This document shows, in pieces, positions 15,969 to 22,534 of a DNA stretch of 22,534 nt. The notes below the pieces were generated by a model that was not told where the DNA came from, made no database searches, and worked only from the letters and a program-made list of their open reading frames with translations. The stretch lies in NCBI GenBank assembly GCA_947380285.1, contig CANCQD010000028.1:1-22534 (forward strand), given 5' to 3'. This DNA comes from Burkholderiaceae bacterium (lineage in GTDB: Bacteria > Pseudomonadota > Gammaproteobacteria > Burkholderiales > Burkholderiaceae). Both the position numbers and the translations under genes were made by a program. Position 1 is the first letter of the stretch. The number at the start of each line of letters is the position of its first letter.

Positions 15969-17225
15969 TTAATTCATCCAAGTGGATTGTGCTTGCCCTG
16001 CCGCCAGATAAGCATCCATTGCTTTAGTAGGATCACCCATTAAAGTTTCTTTCCACTCTCCCAACGGAACCTTGCCTTGGATCAGACCTCGGAGGACGCC
16101 AATATGGTCGGTTCTTCCAACGCAAGTGGCGCCAATCAAAACATCGCCCAAGAATTCCAAGCGCAAGTATTTATATTGCTGCAAATCAACTAACTCCACA
16201 TGGTCGCCACCCTTGATGCCAGACCACAACCCAAATGAGGAAGAGATAAGCCCCAATGTATCAAGCACGTTAATCTGTAGGGCTCCCATACTCTCAGCGT
16301 CCCCGCCAGTCATTGCAATGGCGGCAATTCTGGCCTGTTCAACAGCATTCGGTTGAATTGCATTAACAATAAGCTCCCCAGTTGAAAAATCCATGCTTTC
16401 TGTCACATCCCCTGCTGCATAAATATCAGAATGAGAGGTTTGCATCTGCTCATTTACTAAAATTCCTTTTTTTACTTCAAGGCCTGATGATTGTAAATAG
16501 GCGATATTAGGCTTTACGCCAGTTGCCGAGATCACCAAATCGACCTCTAAAGATTTTCCATTGGAAAGCTGCACAACTAAACCTGAATCGGATTTAGTGA
16601 TGGCATCCACTTTAGTGCCGGTGTGAACTTGAACACCTTTTTCTTCAACCCATTTTTTAATCATGCCGCCAGCTACAGATGTCATCATTCTCGGAACCAT
16701 TCGATCACCCATCTCGACTACGGTCAGCTCTACTTTACGACTGGCAAGCGCCTCCAAAATAATGCAACCAATAAAACCTGCGCCCATCTGTAAGACGCGG
16801 GAGCCTGCTTTTGCTAATTTTGCAATTGCATGGGCATCCTCTAGAGTCCAACATGGGTGAACACCCGGAAAATCAATGCCGGGAATCGGCGGCTGAACAG
16901 GAACAGATCCTGTAGCAATCAGCAATTTATCAAACTGAATAGACTGACCGCCCTCCAGCTCTAATTTCTTTGCCTTTGTATCAACCGAAATAGCTTTCCC
17001 AAGAAGTTGCTCAATCTGGAGTTTTTGATAGTGATTGGAGTCTTTACGCAAATAAGTCCCCGACTCTTCAATATTGCCCATAAGCAAATAGGGAATTGCC
17101 ATACGGGAATAGGGTGGCACATCCTCGGACCCAATCATTATGATTTGGTCGCTGGGAGAACGCTTACGAATTGTTTCTGCTGCAATTACGCCAGCAGGTC
17201 CATTGCCTAATATGACATGCTTCAT
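15969..17225 (-). CDS. aorC: FAD-dependent NAD(H) oxidoreductase subunit of aldehyde oxidoreductase (AorC-like)
   Basis: A 418-residue pyridine nucleotide-disulfide oxidoreductase-family flavoprotein. The FAD-binding motif GNGPAG is at 7-12, the ATG motif (LLIATGSVP) at 101-109, the NAD-binding motif GAGFIG at 148-153, and IYAAGDV, which contacts FAD, at 268-274. An acidic residue (E171) after the second fold's second strand suggests NAD rather than NADP. No paired redox cysteines are visible. In Aromatoleum AorABC the homologous subunit passes electrons between the Fe-S chain and NAD. It is 10 bases after aorB and nine before aorD. Alone, the sequence could be a ferredoxin reductase or nitrite reductase-like subunit; context decides. 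Confidence 0.9.
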   Translation of the reverse strand: MKHVILGNGPAGVIAAETIRKRSPSDQIIMIGSEDVPPYSRMAIPYLLMGNIEESGTYLRKDSNHYQKLQIEQLLGKAISVDTKAKKLELEGGQSIQFDKLLIATGSVPVQPPIPGIDFPGVHPCWTLEDAHAIAKLAKAGSRVLQMGAGFIGCIILEALASRKVELTVVEMGDRMVPRMMTSVAGGMIKKWVEEKGVQVHTGTKVDAITKSDSGLVVQLSNGKSLEVDLVISATGVKPNIAYLQSSGLEVKKGILVNEQMQTSHSDIYAAGDVTESMDFSTGELIVNAIQPNAVEQARIAAIAMTGGDAESMGALQINVLDTLGLISSSFGLWSGIKGGDHVELVDLQQYKYLRLEFLGDVLIGATCVGRTDHIGVLRGLIQGKVPLGEWKETLMGDPTKAMDAYLAAGQAQSTWMN

Positions 17226-17235
17226 ATATAAAGAC

Positions 17236-19083
17236 TCAAAGACCTAAGCGCTTCAATGTTTCAGCGCTTGGCCGACCCTCCGCATCCCAGCCGCGAACTT
17301 GGTAATACTCAGGAAGCATCTTATCTAAACCACTGACCACACCCTTGCCTGGACCAGTTTTAGCAGCCTCTTCCATTAAACGCTTGGGCAACTTATCGTC
17401 TTTATTTGTAAATCCAGCACGATTATTAAAATCCCGCTCCATATTCCAAATGCGCTCACCAATGGTAGTTAAATTTTCCACTGTAAATTCATCGCCACAG
17501 GCTGCCTGTAATTGTGGCGCCACATCAGCCAAAGTCCATGCAAAACTTGTAAAAATACAAATTCCAGCAGAATCAAATGCAGCTGTCGCATCTTGAAACG
17601 CCTTAACTAATTCTGGCTTACCTTGAGTTTCAGTAGGCTCGGTCTTAACTGGAATGCCCAATACCTCTGATGCAATAGTGTAACCACGGAGATGGCAAGC
17701 ACCTCGGTTGGATGTAGCATAAGCCAGCCCAATCCCCTGAATAACGCGCCCATCATAAGCTGGAAATTCTTGACCTTTAACACTCATAGAAAGATCTGGG
17801 TGTCCATACTTTTTAGTTAAACGTGCAGAACCAAGGCCAATTTCTTTTCCAAACCCCAAACCTTCCGCTGTAATCTCAGCTAAATAACAAAGCGCCTTAG
17901 CTGATCCAAACGGAGCTTCAATACCAATTTTCTCTTTAGTCAAAACACCCATTTCATATAATTCCATTACGGCCCCAACGGTAGCGCCAAACGAAATAGG
18001 ATCTAAACCTTGCTCATTGCATAACTGGTTGGCGTATTGCAAGGTCTCTAAATCATTTACGCCATTCGCTGCACCAAGAGCCCAAGCAGCTTCATACTCA
18101 AGTCCACCGGATGCATGCATATGCTGAGGTTTATTTTCAATAGAGAAGTGCGTGTCATCAATTTTGGAGATTCGACCGCAGGCAATCGTACAAGCAAAAC
18201 AAGCCTGATTAGTAACTAAATGGGTTTTGCCATCACTCCCACGCGGTTCTGCCATAGCCTCAGCGGAAATGTCTTTAGCACCCTCAAACTGAACATCTTG
18301 ATGGTTGCGAGTAGGAAGTGCGCCCACTTCGTTGATCACGTTCATCAACACCTGTGTGCCATAGGTTGGAAGACCCTGACCGGTAACAGCATGACCAGCC
18401 AATACTGCTTTCCCAGCAGCTACAGACTGCATAAATGCTTTGGGATTTTTTAGATTACCAACACCTTTAGTACCGCGAACCGCTATAGCCTTTAAATTCT
18501 TGCTACCCATGACTGCGCCAACCCCCGAACGACCTGCCGCACGGTGTAAGTCATTAACAATTGCTGCATATAGCACTTGGTTTTCACCGGCGCGTCCTAT
18601 ACAAGAAACGCGTATCTGCGGATCTTGATGTTTAATTTTGATCGTGGGTTCGGTTTCCCACACTGATCTTCCCCATAAGTCAGAGGCATCCAGTAGCTCC
18701 GCCTCATCGTTCTCAATATAGAGATAAACAGGCTTAGGCGACTTACCCTCAAATATCACCATATCCCAACCAGCCATTTTTAACTCTGCACCCCAATAGC
18801 CCCCAGAGTTAGAGCAGGCAATGGCTCCCGTTAAAGGCCCTTTAGTCACAACAGTGTAGCGACCACCTGTAGAGGCGGTCGTTCCCGTAAGAGGACCGGT
18901 TGCCCAAATAATTTTGTTTTCTGCAGAAAGTGGGTCAACTTTAGGGTCAACCTCTTGCACAAAATACTTTGAAGCCAAACCACGTGAGCCCAAATACTCC
19001 TTGGCCCATTCCATATTCAATGGTTCAGATTGGCAAGTGCCCTTGCTTAAGTTAACGCGGAGTAATTTTCCAGCCCATGACAT
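17236..19083 (-). CDS. aorB: Tungsten aldehyde:ferredoxin oxidoreductase large subunit (AorB-like)
   Basis: A 615-residue catalytic subunit of the AOR family, which oxidises aldehydes to acids (and can reduce acids) at a tungsten bis-pyranopterin centre. Visible: RVNLSKG near the start; ATGPLTGTTASTGGRY (61-76) and GAIACSNSGG (87-95) of the N-terminal pterin-binding domain; the [4Fe-4S] ligands C295, C298, C302 and C509; the glutamate region GGLEYEAAW (326-334); and the pterin motifs NEQGLD (356-361) and DSAGIC (504-509). The first pterin motif has Asn where the classical form has Asp. Length agrees with the family. An AGGAA ribosome binding site precedes the ATG. It sits 21 bases after the ferredoxin subunit gene. 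Tungsten rather than molybdenum is inferred from the family. Natural substrate unknown. Confidence 0.94.
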   Translation of the reverse strand: MSWAGKLLRVNLSKGTCQSEPLNMEWAKEYLGSRGLASKYFVQEVDPKVDPLSAENKIIWATGPLTGTTASTGGRYTVVTKGPLTGAIACSNSGGYWGAELKMAGWDMVIFEGKSPKPVYLYIENDEAELLDASDLWGRSVWETEPTIKIKHQDPQIRVSCIGRAGENQVLYAAIVNDLHRAAGRSGVGAVMGSKNLKAIAVRGTKGVGNLKNPKAFMQSVAAGKAVLAGHAVTGQGLPTYGTQVLMNVINEVGALPTRNHQDVQFEGAKDISAEAMAEPRGSDGKTHLVTNQACFACTIACGRISKIDDTHFSIENKPQHMHASGGLEYEAAWALGAANGVNDLETLQYANQLCNEQGLDPISFGATVGAVMELYEMGVLTKEKIGIEAPFGSAKALCYLAEITAEGLGFGKEIGLGSARLTKKYGHPDLSMSVKGQEFPAYDGRVIQGIGLAYATSNRGACHLRGYTIASEVLGIPVKTEPTETQGKPELVKAFQDATAAFDSAGICIFTSFAWTLADVAPQLQAACGDEFTVENLTTIGERIWNMERDFNNRAGFTNKDDKLPKRLMEEAAKTGPGKGVVSGLDKMLPEYYQVRGWDAEGRPSAETLKRLGL

Positions 19084-19104
19084 GATATTTTTTCCTATAC
19101 TTTT

Positions 19105-19581
19105 TTAGTTAGCGTTATCTTGATTGCCAAGCTTATCGGCCCATTCACGCATTCTGTCTAAACCGGTCCAATTTGCATCCACATATGTAATCGCTTGGGT
19201 TGGACATGCTGTGGCACATGCAGGATCGCCGCCGCATAAATCGCACTTTTGCACTTTACCCGTATCTTGAACGTAATTAATAGTCCCAAAGGGGCAAGAA
19301 ATAGTACAAACTTTGCACCCAACACAGGTATCTTCTGAAACTACCTTGGCGCCAGTTACTAAGTCCACTCGAATCGCATCCACAGGACAAGCCTGCAAGC
19401 ACCAGGCTTCGTCACATTGAGTGCAGGTATAAGGTACCTTTTTGCCTGTTTTATGAAATTCAAATACCTTGATACGGGATTTTGAGGTATTAAAAACCCC
19501 GTAGTTCTCATAACTGCAGGCCATCTCACACTGAAGACACCCAGTACATTTGTCCGCGTTAATAAGCAGTGACTTTTGCAT
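19105..19581 (-). CDS. aorA: Four-cluster ferredoxin subunit of aldehyde oxidoreductase (AorA-like)
   Basis: A 158-residue polyferredoxin with 16 cysteines in four [4Fe-4S] sets: C12/15/18/22, C53/56/61/65, C86/89/92/96 and C113/116/122/126. The pattern resembles the electron-transfer subunits of DMSO reductase-type enzymes and matches AorA of Aromatoleum in size (about 18 kDa) and operon position. It would carry electrons between AorB and AorC; the Aromatoleum homologue polymerises into a filament decorated with AorB. The frame extends to 19608, but ATG 19581 has AAGGA six bases upstream and gives the expected N-terminus. First gene of the aorABCDE unit. Confidence 0.92.
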   Translation of the reverse strand: MQKSLLINADKCTGCLQCEMACSYENYGVFNTSKSRIKVFEFHKTGKKVPYTCTQCDEAWCLQACPVDAIRVDLVTGAKVVSEDTCVGCKVCTISCPFGTINYVQDTGKVQKCDLCGGDPACATACPTQAITYVDANWTGLDRMREWADKLGNQDNAN

Positions 19582-19602
19582 GTCGATTCCTTTTGCCAAT
19601 AA

Positions 19603-19618
19603 ATGCAATTTTTTGCAT
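19603..19618. promoter_or_regulatory. Inverted repeat ATGCAA-N4-TTGCAT upstream of aorA
   Basis: A perfect 6-bp dyad with a four-T spacer, 21 bases upstream of the aorA start codon. It overlaps the zone where a promoter or operator would be expected. Possible repressor binding site or mRNA hairpin in the leader; function is not known. Confidence 0.45.
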
Positions 19619-19625
19619 ATAAGGA

Positions 19626-19639
19626 CTGATAATCATCGA
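19626..19639. promoter_or_regulatory. Imperfect FNR/CRP-like dyad upstream of aorA
   Basis: CTGAT-AATC-ATCGA matches the FNR consensus TTGAT-N4-ATCAA at 8 of 10 half-site positions. Its centre is about 51 bases upstream of the aorA ATG. Regulation by oxygen would suit an oxygen-sensitive Fe-S/tungsten enzyme, but the promoter is not clear: a TTTATT at 19598-19603 would place the start site about 41 bases away, as in class II activation, yet that start would fall within the Shine-Dalgarno. Confidence 0.35.
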
Positions 19640-19642
19640 AAT

Positions 19643-19680
19643 TGAAATACCTAGATAGCTAGGGAAAGCCCTGAAATACC
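19643..19680. repeat. 9-bp direct repeat TGAAATACC flanking a small dyad
   Basis: TGAAATACC occurs at 19643-19651 and 19672-19680, 29 bases start to start. Between and partly overlapping them is CCTAG-ATAG-CTAGG (19650-19663), a 5-bp inverted repeat, and AGGG-AAAG-CCCT (19661-19672). The arrangement, in the short gap upstream of aorA and downstream of secA, looks like an operator cluster, though no regulator can be named. Confidence 0.4.
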
Positions 19681-19691
19681 GTTTTCACAGC

Positions 19692-19719
19692 AATAAAAAT
19701 GGGGGTAAAGACCCCCATT
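19692..19719 (-). terminator. Rho-independent terminator of secA
   Basis: A perfect 9-bp stem (19698-19706 with 19711-19719) with the loop AAAG and five G:C pairs. On the minus strand it is followed by ATTTTTATTG. It lies 25 bases past the secA stop and insulates secA from the aor operon on the same strand. Confidence 0.88.
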
Positions 19720-19744
19720 GATGGATTTAGTTAAAAATTTAAAC

Positions 19745-22510
19745 TTAGGCTAATGCACCGCAGCAGTTTTTATATTTCTTACGACTGCCGCACGTGCAGG
19801 GATCATTGCGACCAACCTTTGGTCCAGTTCGTGTTGCTGCCGGCTGAATATCAATAGCAGCACCACGATCGCCTGTTGATCCAGCAACCTCTTTCTCAGG
19901 ATCTGCATGTTGATACTGAACATCTGAAAGCTTTGCTAAATCCTCATTTATTGATTCTGAGGCCTGATCCAGCTCGCTTGCACTTCGAATCTGTACAGTC
20001 ATGATACTTTTCACAACGTCATTCTTGATAACGCCAAGCAACTCGCCATACAACTCAAAAGCTTCGCGACGATACTCCTGCTTAGGATCCTTCTGCGCAT
20101 AACCCCGCAAATGAATACCTTGACGCAAATGGTCCAAGGCAGCCAGATGCTCACGCCAATGACTATCTAAGCTATACAGTAGAACTGAGCGTTCGAAACC
20201 AGCAAAAGACTCGCGCCCGGAGAGCTCTACCTTCGCATCGTAGGCATCTTTAGCGGCCTGTAATATACGCTCAACAATTTCTGCATCATCAACTGTCTCA
20301 GCACCTTCGACCCAATTTCTCAAGTCGATCGTCAGACCCCATTCGCTAGCTAGGACATTTTCTAATCCAGCTAAGTCCCACTGCTCCTCCATAGACTCCA
20401 AAGGAACATAAACCGAGCAAACCGAACGCAAAACATCTTCACGCAAATTGGTAATTAACTCGCCAATATCAGCACTCTCAAGCACTTCATTTCTGAGACG
20501 GTAAGTTTCCTTACGCTGATCATTAGCGACGTTGTCATATTCAAGCAATTGCTTACGAATATCAAAGTTACGGCCTTCAACCTTGCGCTGTGCAGACTCA
20601 ATAGAACGGGTCACCATTCCAGCTTCAATCGGCTCACCGTCTGGCATCTTGAGTCGATCCATCACGGCACGTAAACGATCGCCTGCAAAAATACGTAAAA
20701 GCGCATCATCTAATGAAAGGTAGAAGCGGGAGGAGCCAGGATCACCCTGACGACCTGAACGGCCTCTTAACTGGTTATCAATACGACGGCTCTCATGACG
20801 TTCGGTGCCAATGATGTGTAATCCACCAGCCTCTAAAACCCGATCATGAATACCCTGCCACTCATCCTGCAATTGTTTAATCTTAGCTGCTTTATCTGCA
20901 TCAGAAAGCGAGTCATCAGCCTCAATTAAGGAGGACTGCTTACCTACATTGCCACCCAAAACAATGTCAGTACCACGACCCGCCATATTGGTAGCAATCG
21001 TGATCATTTTTGGACGACCAGCCTGCGCAATGATTTCTGCCTCACGCGCATGCTGCTTCGCATTCAAGACTTGGTGCGGCAATTTGCGCTGATCTAGTAA
21101 GCTCGCGATCAATTCAGAGTTTTCAATTGAAGTAGTGCCCACCAATACTGGCTGGCTACGCTCATAGCAATCTTCAATATCTTTAATAACCGCGTCATAG
21201 CGCTCACGAGATGACTTAAAGATCTGATCTTGCTTATCTTTTCTTTGGCTAATGCGATTTGGAGGAATCACAACCGTTTCTAAGCTGTAGATTTCTTTAA
21301 ATTCATATGCCTCTGTATCAGCAGTACCAGTCATGCCGGCCAACTTGCCATACATGCGGAAATAATTTTGGAAAGTGATGGTAGCTAAAGTCTGATTCTC
21401 ATTCTGAATCTGCACCCCCTCTTTAGCTTCAACAGCCTGATGTAATCCATCAGGCCAACGACGACCTTGCATCAAACGGCCAGTAAATTCATCCACGATG
21501 ATGACTTCACCATTCTGAACAACGTAATGTTGATCGCGGTGATAAAGAGAATGTGCACGCAAAGCTGCATACACGTGGTGCATCAACGTAATATTTTGTG
21601 GCGCATAAAGAGAATCACCATCGTTGAGCGCTCCAAGTTGAACTAATACAGTTTCAGCCTTGTCATGACCTTGCTCTGTCAAATAAACCTGCTGCGACTT
21701 CTCATCTACCCAGTAATCGCCTGGCTTTTCAACGCCAGAACCGTCGGCCTTCTCTTCTCCAATTTGACGCTCTAAATGAGAAGGTAGGGCATTAATCTTG
21801 ATATAGAGATCAGTGTGATCTTCTGCCTGACCAGAGATGATTAATGGAGTACGAGCTTCGTCAATCAGGATAGAGTCAACTTCGTCAACAATTGCATAAG
21901 CTAAACCACGCTGCACACGCTGGTCTAAATCCTGAACCATGTTGTCGCGCAAGTAATCGAAACCAAATTCGTTATTGGTGCCGTAAGTAATATCAGCGGC
22001 ATAAGCCTCTTGCTTAGTAGTGTGATCCATTTGGGATAAGTTCACACCTACCTTCATGCCCAAGAAGTTATACAACTTGGCCATCCATTCAGCATCACGC
22101 TGCGCCAAATAATCATTCACTGTTACAACGTGCACACCTTTGCCAGTCAAAGCATTTAAATAGACTGGAAGGGTTGCTGTTAATGTTTTTCCCTCGCCTG
22201 TACCCATCTCGGCAATCTTGCCTTGATGCAAGGCTAAGCCACCCAGAATCTGCGCATCAAAGTGGCGCATCTTCATTACGCGTGTACTAGCCTCGCGAAC
22301 TACCGCAAAAGCTTCGGCTGCGATGTCGTCTAAGGACTCACCACCAGCAAGACGTGACTTGAATTCTGCAGTTTTTGCAGCAAGAGCAGCATCATCCAAA
22401 GATTGCAGGCTCGCTTCAAAAGCGCCGACCTTGGCAACGACTTTGCGATACTGTTTTAAGAGGCGGTCGTTACGACTGCCGACCAGGGTTTTAAGAAGAC
22501 CGATTACCAT
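19745..22510 (-). CDS. secA: Preprotein translocase subunit SecA
   Basis: The ATPase motor that drives unfolded preproteins through SecYEG. The 921-residue protein is full length. It shows Walker A MGTGEGKT (102-109), the [16 protein letters not shown] block (about 210-225) with the DEAD-type box, the [12 protein letters not shown] and [10 protein letters not shown] motifs of the second nucleotide-binding fold, and the SEC-C zinc motif near the C-terminus (C905, C907, C916, C917) that binds SecB and phospholipid. The ATG at 22510 gives the conserved N-terminus [16 protein letters not shown]. No clear Shine-Dalgarno is seen in the 24 bases left upstream, and the promoter lies outside the window. 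No secM-like gene is visible in what remains. Confidence 0.98.
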   Translation of the reverse strand: MVIGLLKTLVGSRNDRLLKQYRKVVAKVGAFEASLQSLDDAALAAKTAEFKSRLAGGESLDDIAAEAFAVVREASTRVMKMRHFDAQILGGLALHQGKIAEMGTGEGKTLTATLPVYLNALTGKGVHVVTVNDYLAQRDAEWMAKLYNFLGMKVGVNLSQMDHTTKQEAYAADITYGTNNEFGFDYLRDNMVQDLDQRVQRGLAYAIVDEVDSILIDEARTPLIISGQAEDHTDLYIKINALPSHLERQIGEEKADGSGVEKPGDYWVDEKSQQVYLTEQGHDKAETVLVQLGALNDGDSLYAPQNITLMHHVYAALRAHSLYHRDQHYVVQNGEVIIVDEFTGRLMQGRRWPDGLHQAVEAKEGVQIQNENQTLATITFQNYFRMYGKLAGMTGTADTEAYEFKEIYSLETVVIPPNRISQRKDKQDQIFKSSRERYDAVIKDIEDCYERSQPVLVGTTSIENSELIASLLDQRKLPHQVLNAKQHAREAEIIAQAGRPKMITIATNMAGRGTDIVLGGNVGKQSSLIEADDSLSDADKAAKIKQLQDEWQGIHDRVLEAGGLHIIGTERHESRRIDNQLRGRSGRQGDPGSSRFYLSLDDALLRIFAGDRLRAVMDRLKMPDGEPIEAGMVTRSIESAQRKVEGRNFDIRKQLLEYDNVANDQRKETYRLRNEVLESADIGELITNLREDVLRSVCSVYVPLESMEEQWDLAGLENVLASEWGLTIDLRNWVEGAETVDDAEIVERILQAAKDAYDAKVELSGRESFAGFERSVLLYSLDSHWREHLAALDHLRQGIHLRGYAQKDPKQEYRREAFELYGELLGVIKNDVVKSIMTVQIRSASELDQASESINEDLAKLSDVQYQHADPEKEVAGSTGDRGAAIDIQPAATRTGPKVGRNDPCTCGSRKKYKNCCGALA

Positions 22511-22534
22511 GGGATATTGAAGAAAATTAAGTCC

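Noticed and set aside
1..22534. CRISPR array, insertion sequence or phage genes
   Set aside because: No regularly spaced repeats, transposase, integrase or phage proteins are visible; the only repeats are the short ones listed upstream of aorA and after the symporter gene.

Overview
The window looks like a chromosomal segment of a betaproteobacterium, most likely Burkholderiaceae close to Polynucleobacter. This rests on moderate GC, compact spacing, and a familiar run of housekeeping genes: rplU-rpmA facing ispB, a corC-type gene, a pilB/pilC pair, coaE, zapD, a Nudix gene, a DUF815 ATPase, argJ and secA. The genus is an inference from gene order and protein style, not a database match. No rRNA, tRNA, CRISPR array or insertion sequence was seen, and no stretch over 300 bases lacks a gene.

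Region 1 (1-1767): the ribosomal protein operon rplU-rpmA on the minus strand, with a clear terminator at the left edge and a perfect consensus sigma-70 promoter. That promoter lies across the start of the divergent polyprenyl diphosphate synthase gene (ispB type).

Region 2 (1764-7756): an accessory metabolic stretch. It holds a cysteine-containing relative of the glycine/D-proline reductase selenoprotein B family, a fumarylacetoacetate hydrolase-family enzyme, a 2-dehydropantoate 2-reductase family protein, a sodium:solute symporter, a single squalene/phytoene synthase-family enzyme, and an O6-alkylguanine-DNA methyltransferase. Several pairs are divergent or convergent with almost no spacing.

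Region 3 (7875-12817, plus strand): a CorC/HlyC-type membrane CBS protein, short PilB/GspE-like and PilC/GspF-like proteins, coaE and zapD. The prepilin peptidase gene (pilD) expected between pilC and coaE is missing. The 86-bp gap, read in the pilC frame, encodes a peptide resembling the C-terminal end of PilD, so the locus seems to have lost pilD by deletion.

Region 4 (12814-19581, minus strand): a compact five-gene operon for a tungsten aldehyde oxidoreductase of the Aromatoleum AorABC type. It encodes a four-cluster ferredoxin (AorA), the W-pterin catalytic subunit (AorB), an FAD subunit (AorC), a MoaD-like protein ending in Gly-Gly (AorD), and a small unknown protein ending in Gly-Gly-Gly (AorE). 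argJ, a DUF815 ATPase and a Nudix hydrolase follow. The aor genes sit between secA and argJ, core genes usually found close together in this group, so the operon looks like an accessory insertion. Its upstream region has an imperfect FNR-like dyad, two inverted repeats and a 9-bp direct repeat.

Region 5 (19692-22510, minus strand): secA, complete, with its own terminator.

The most interesting points are the aor operon with its unexplained AorE protein and upstream sequence, and the pilD remnant.
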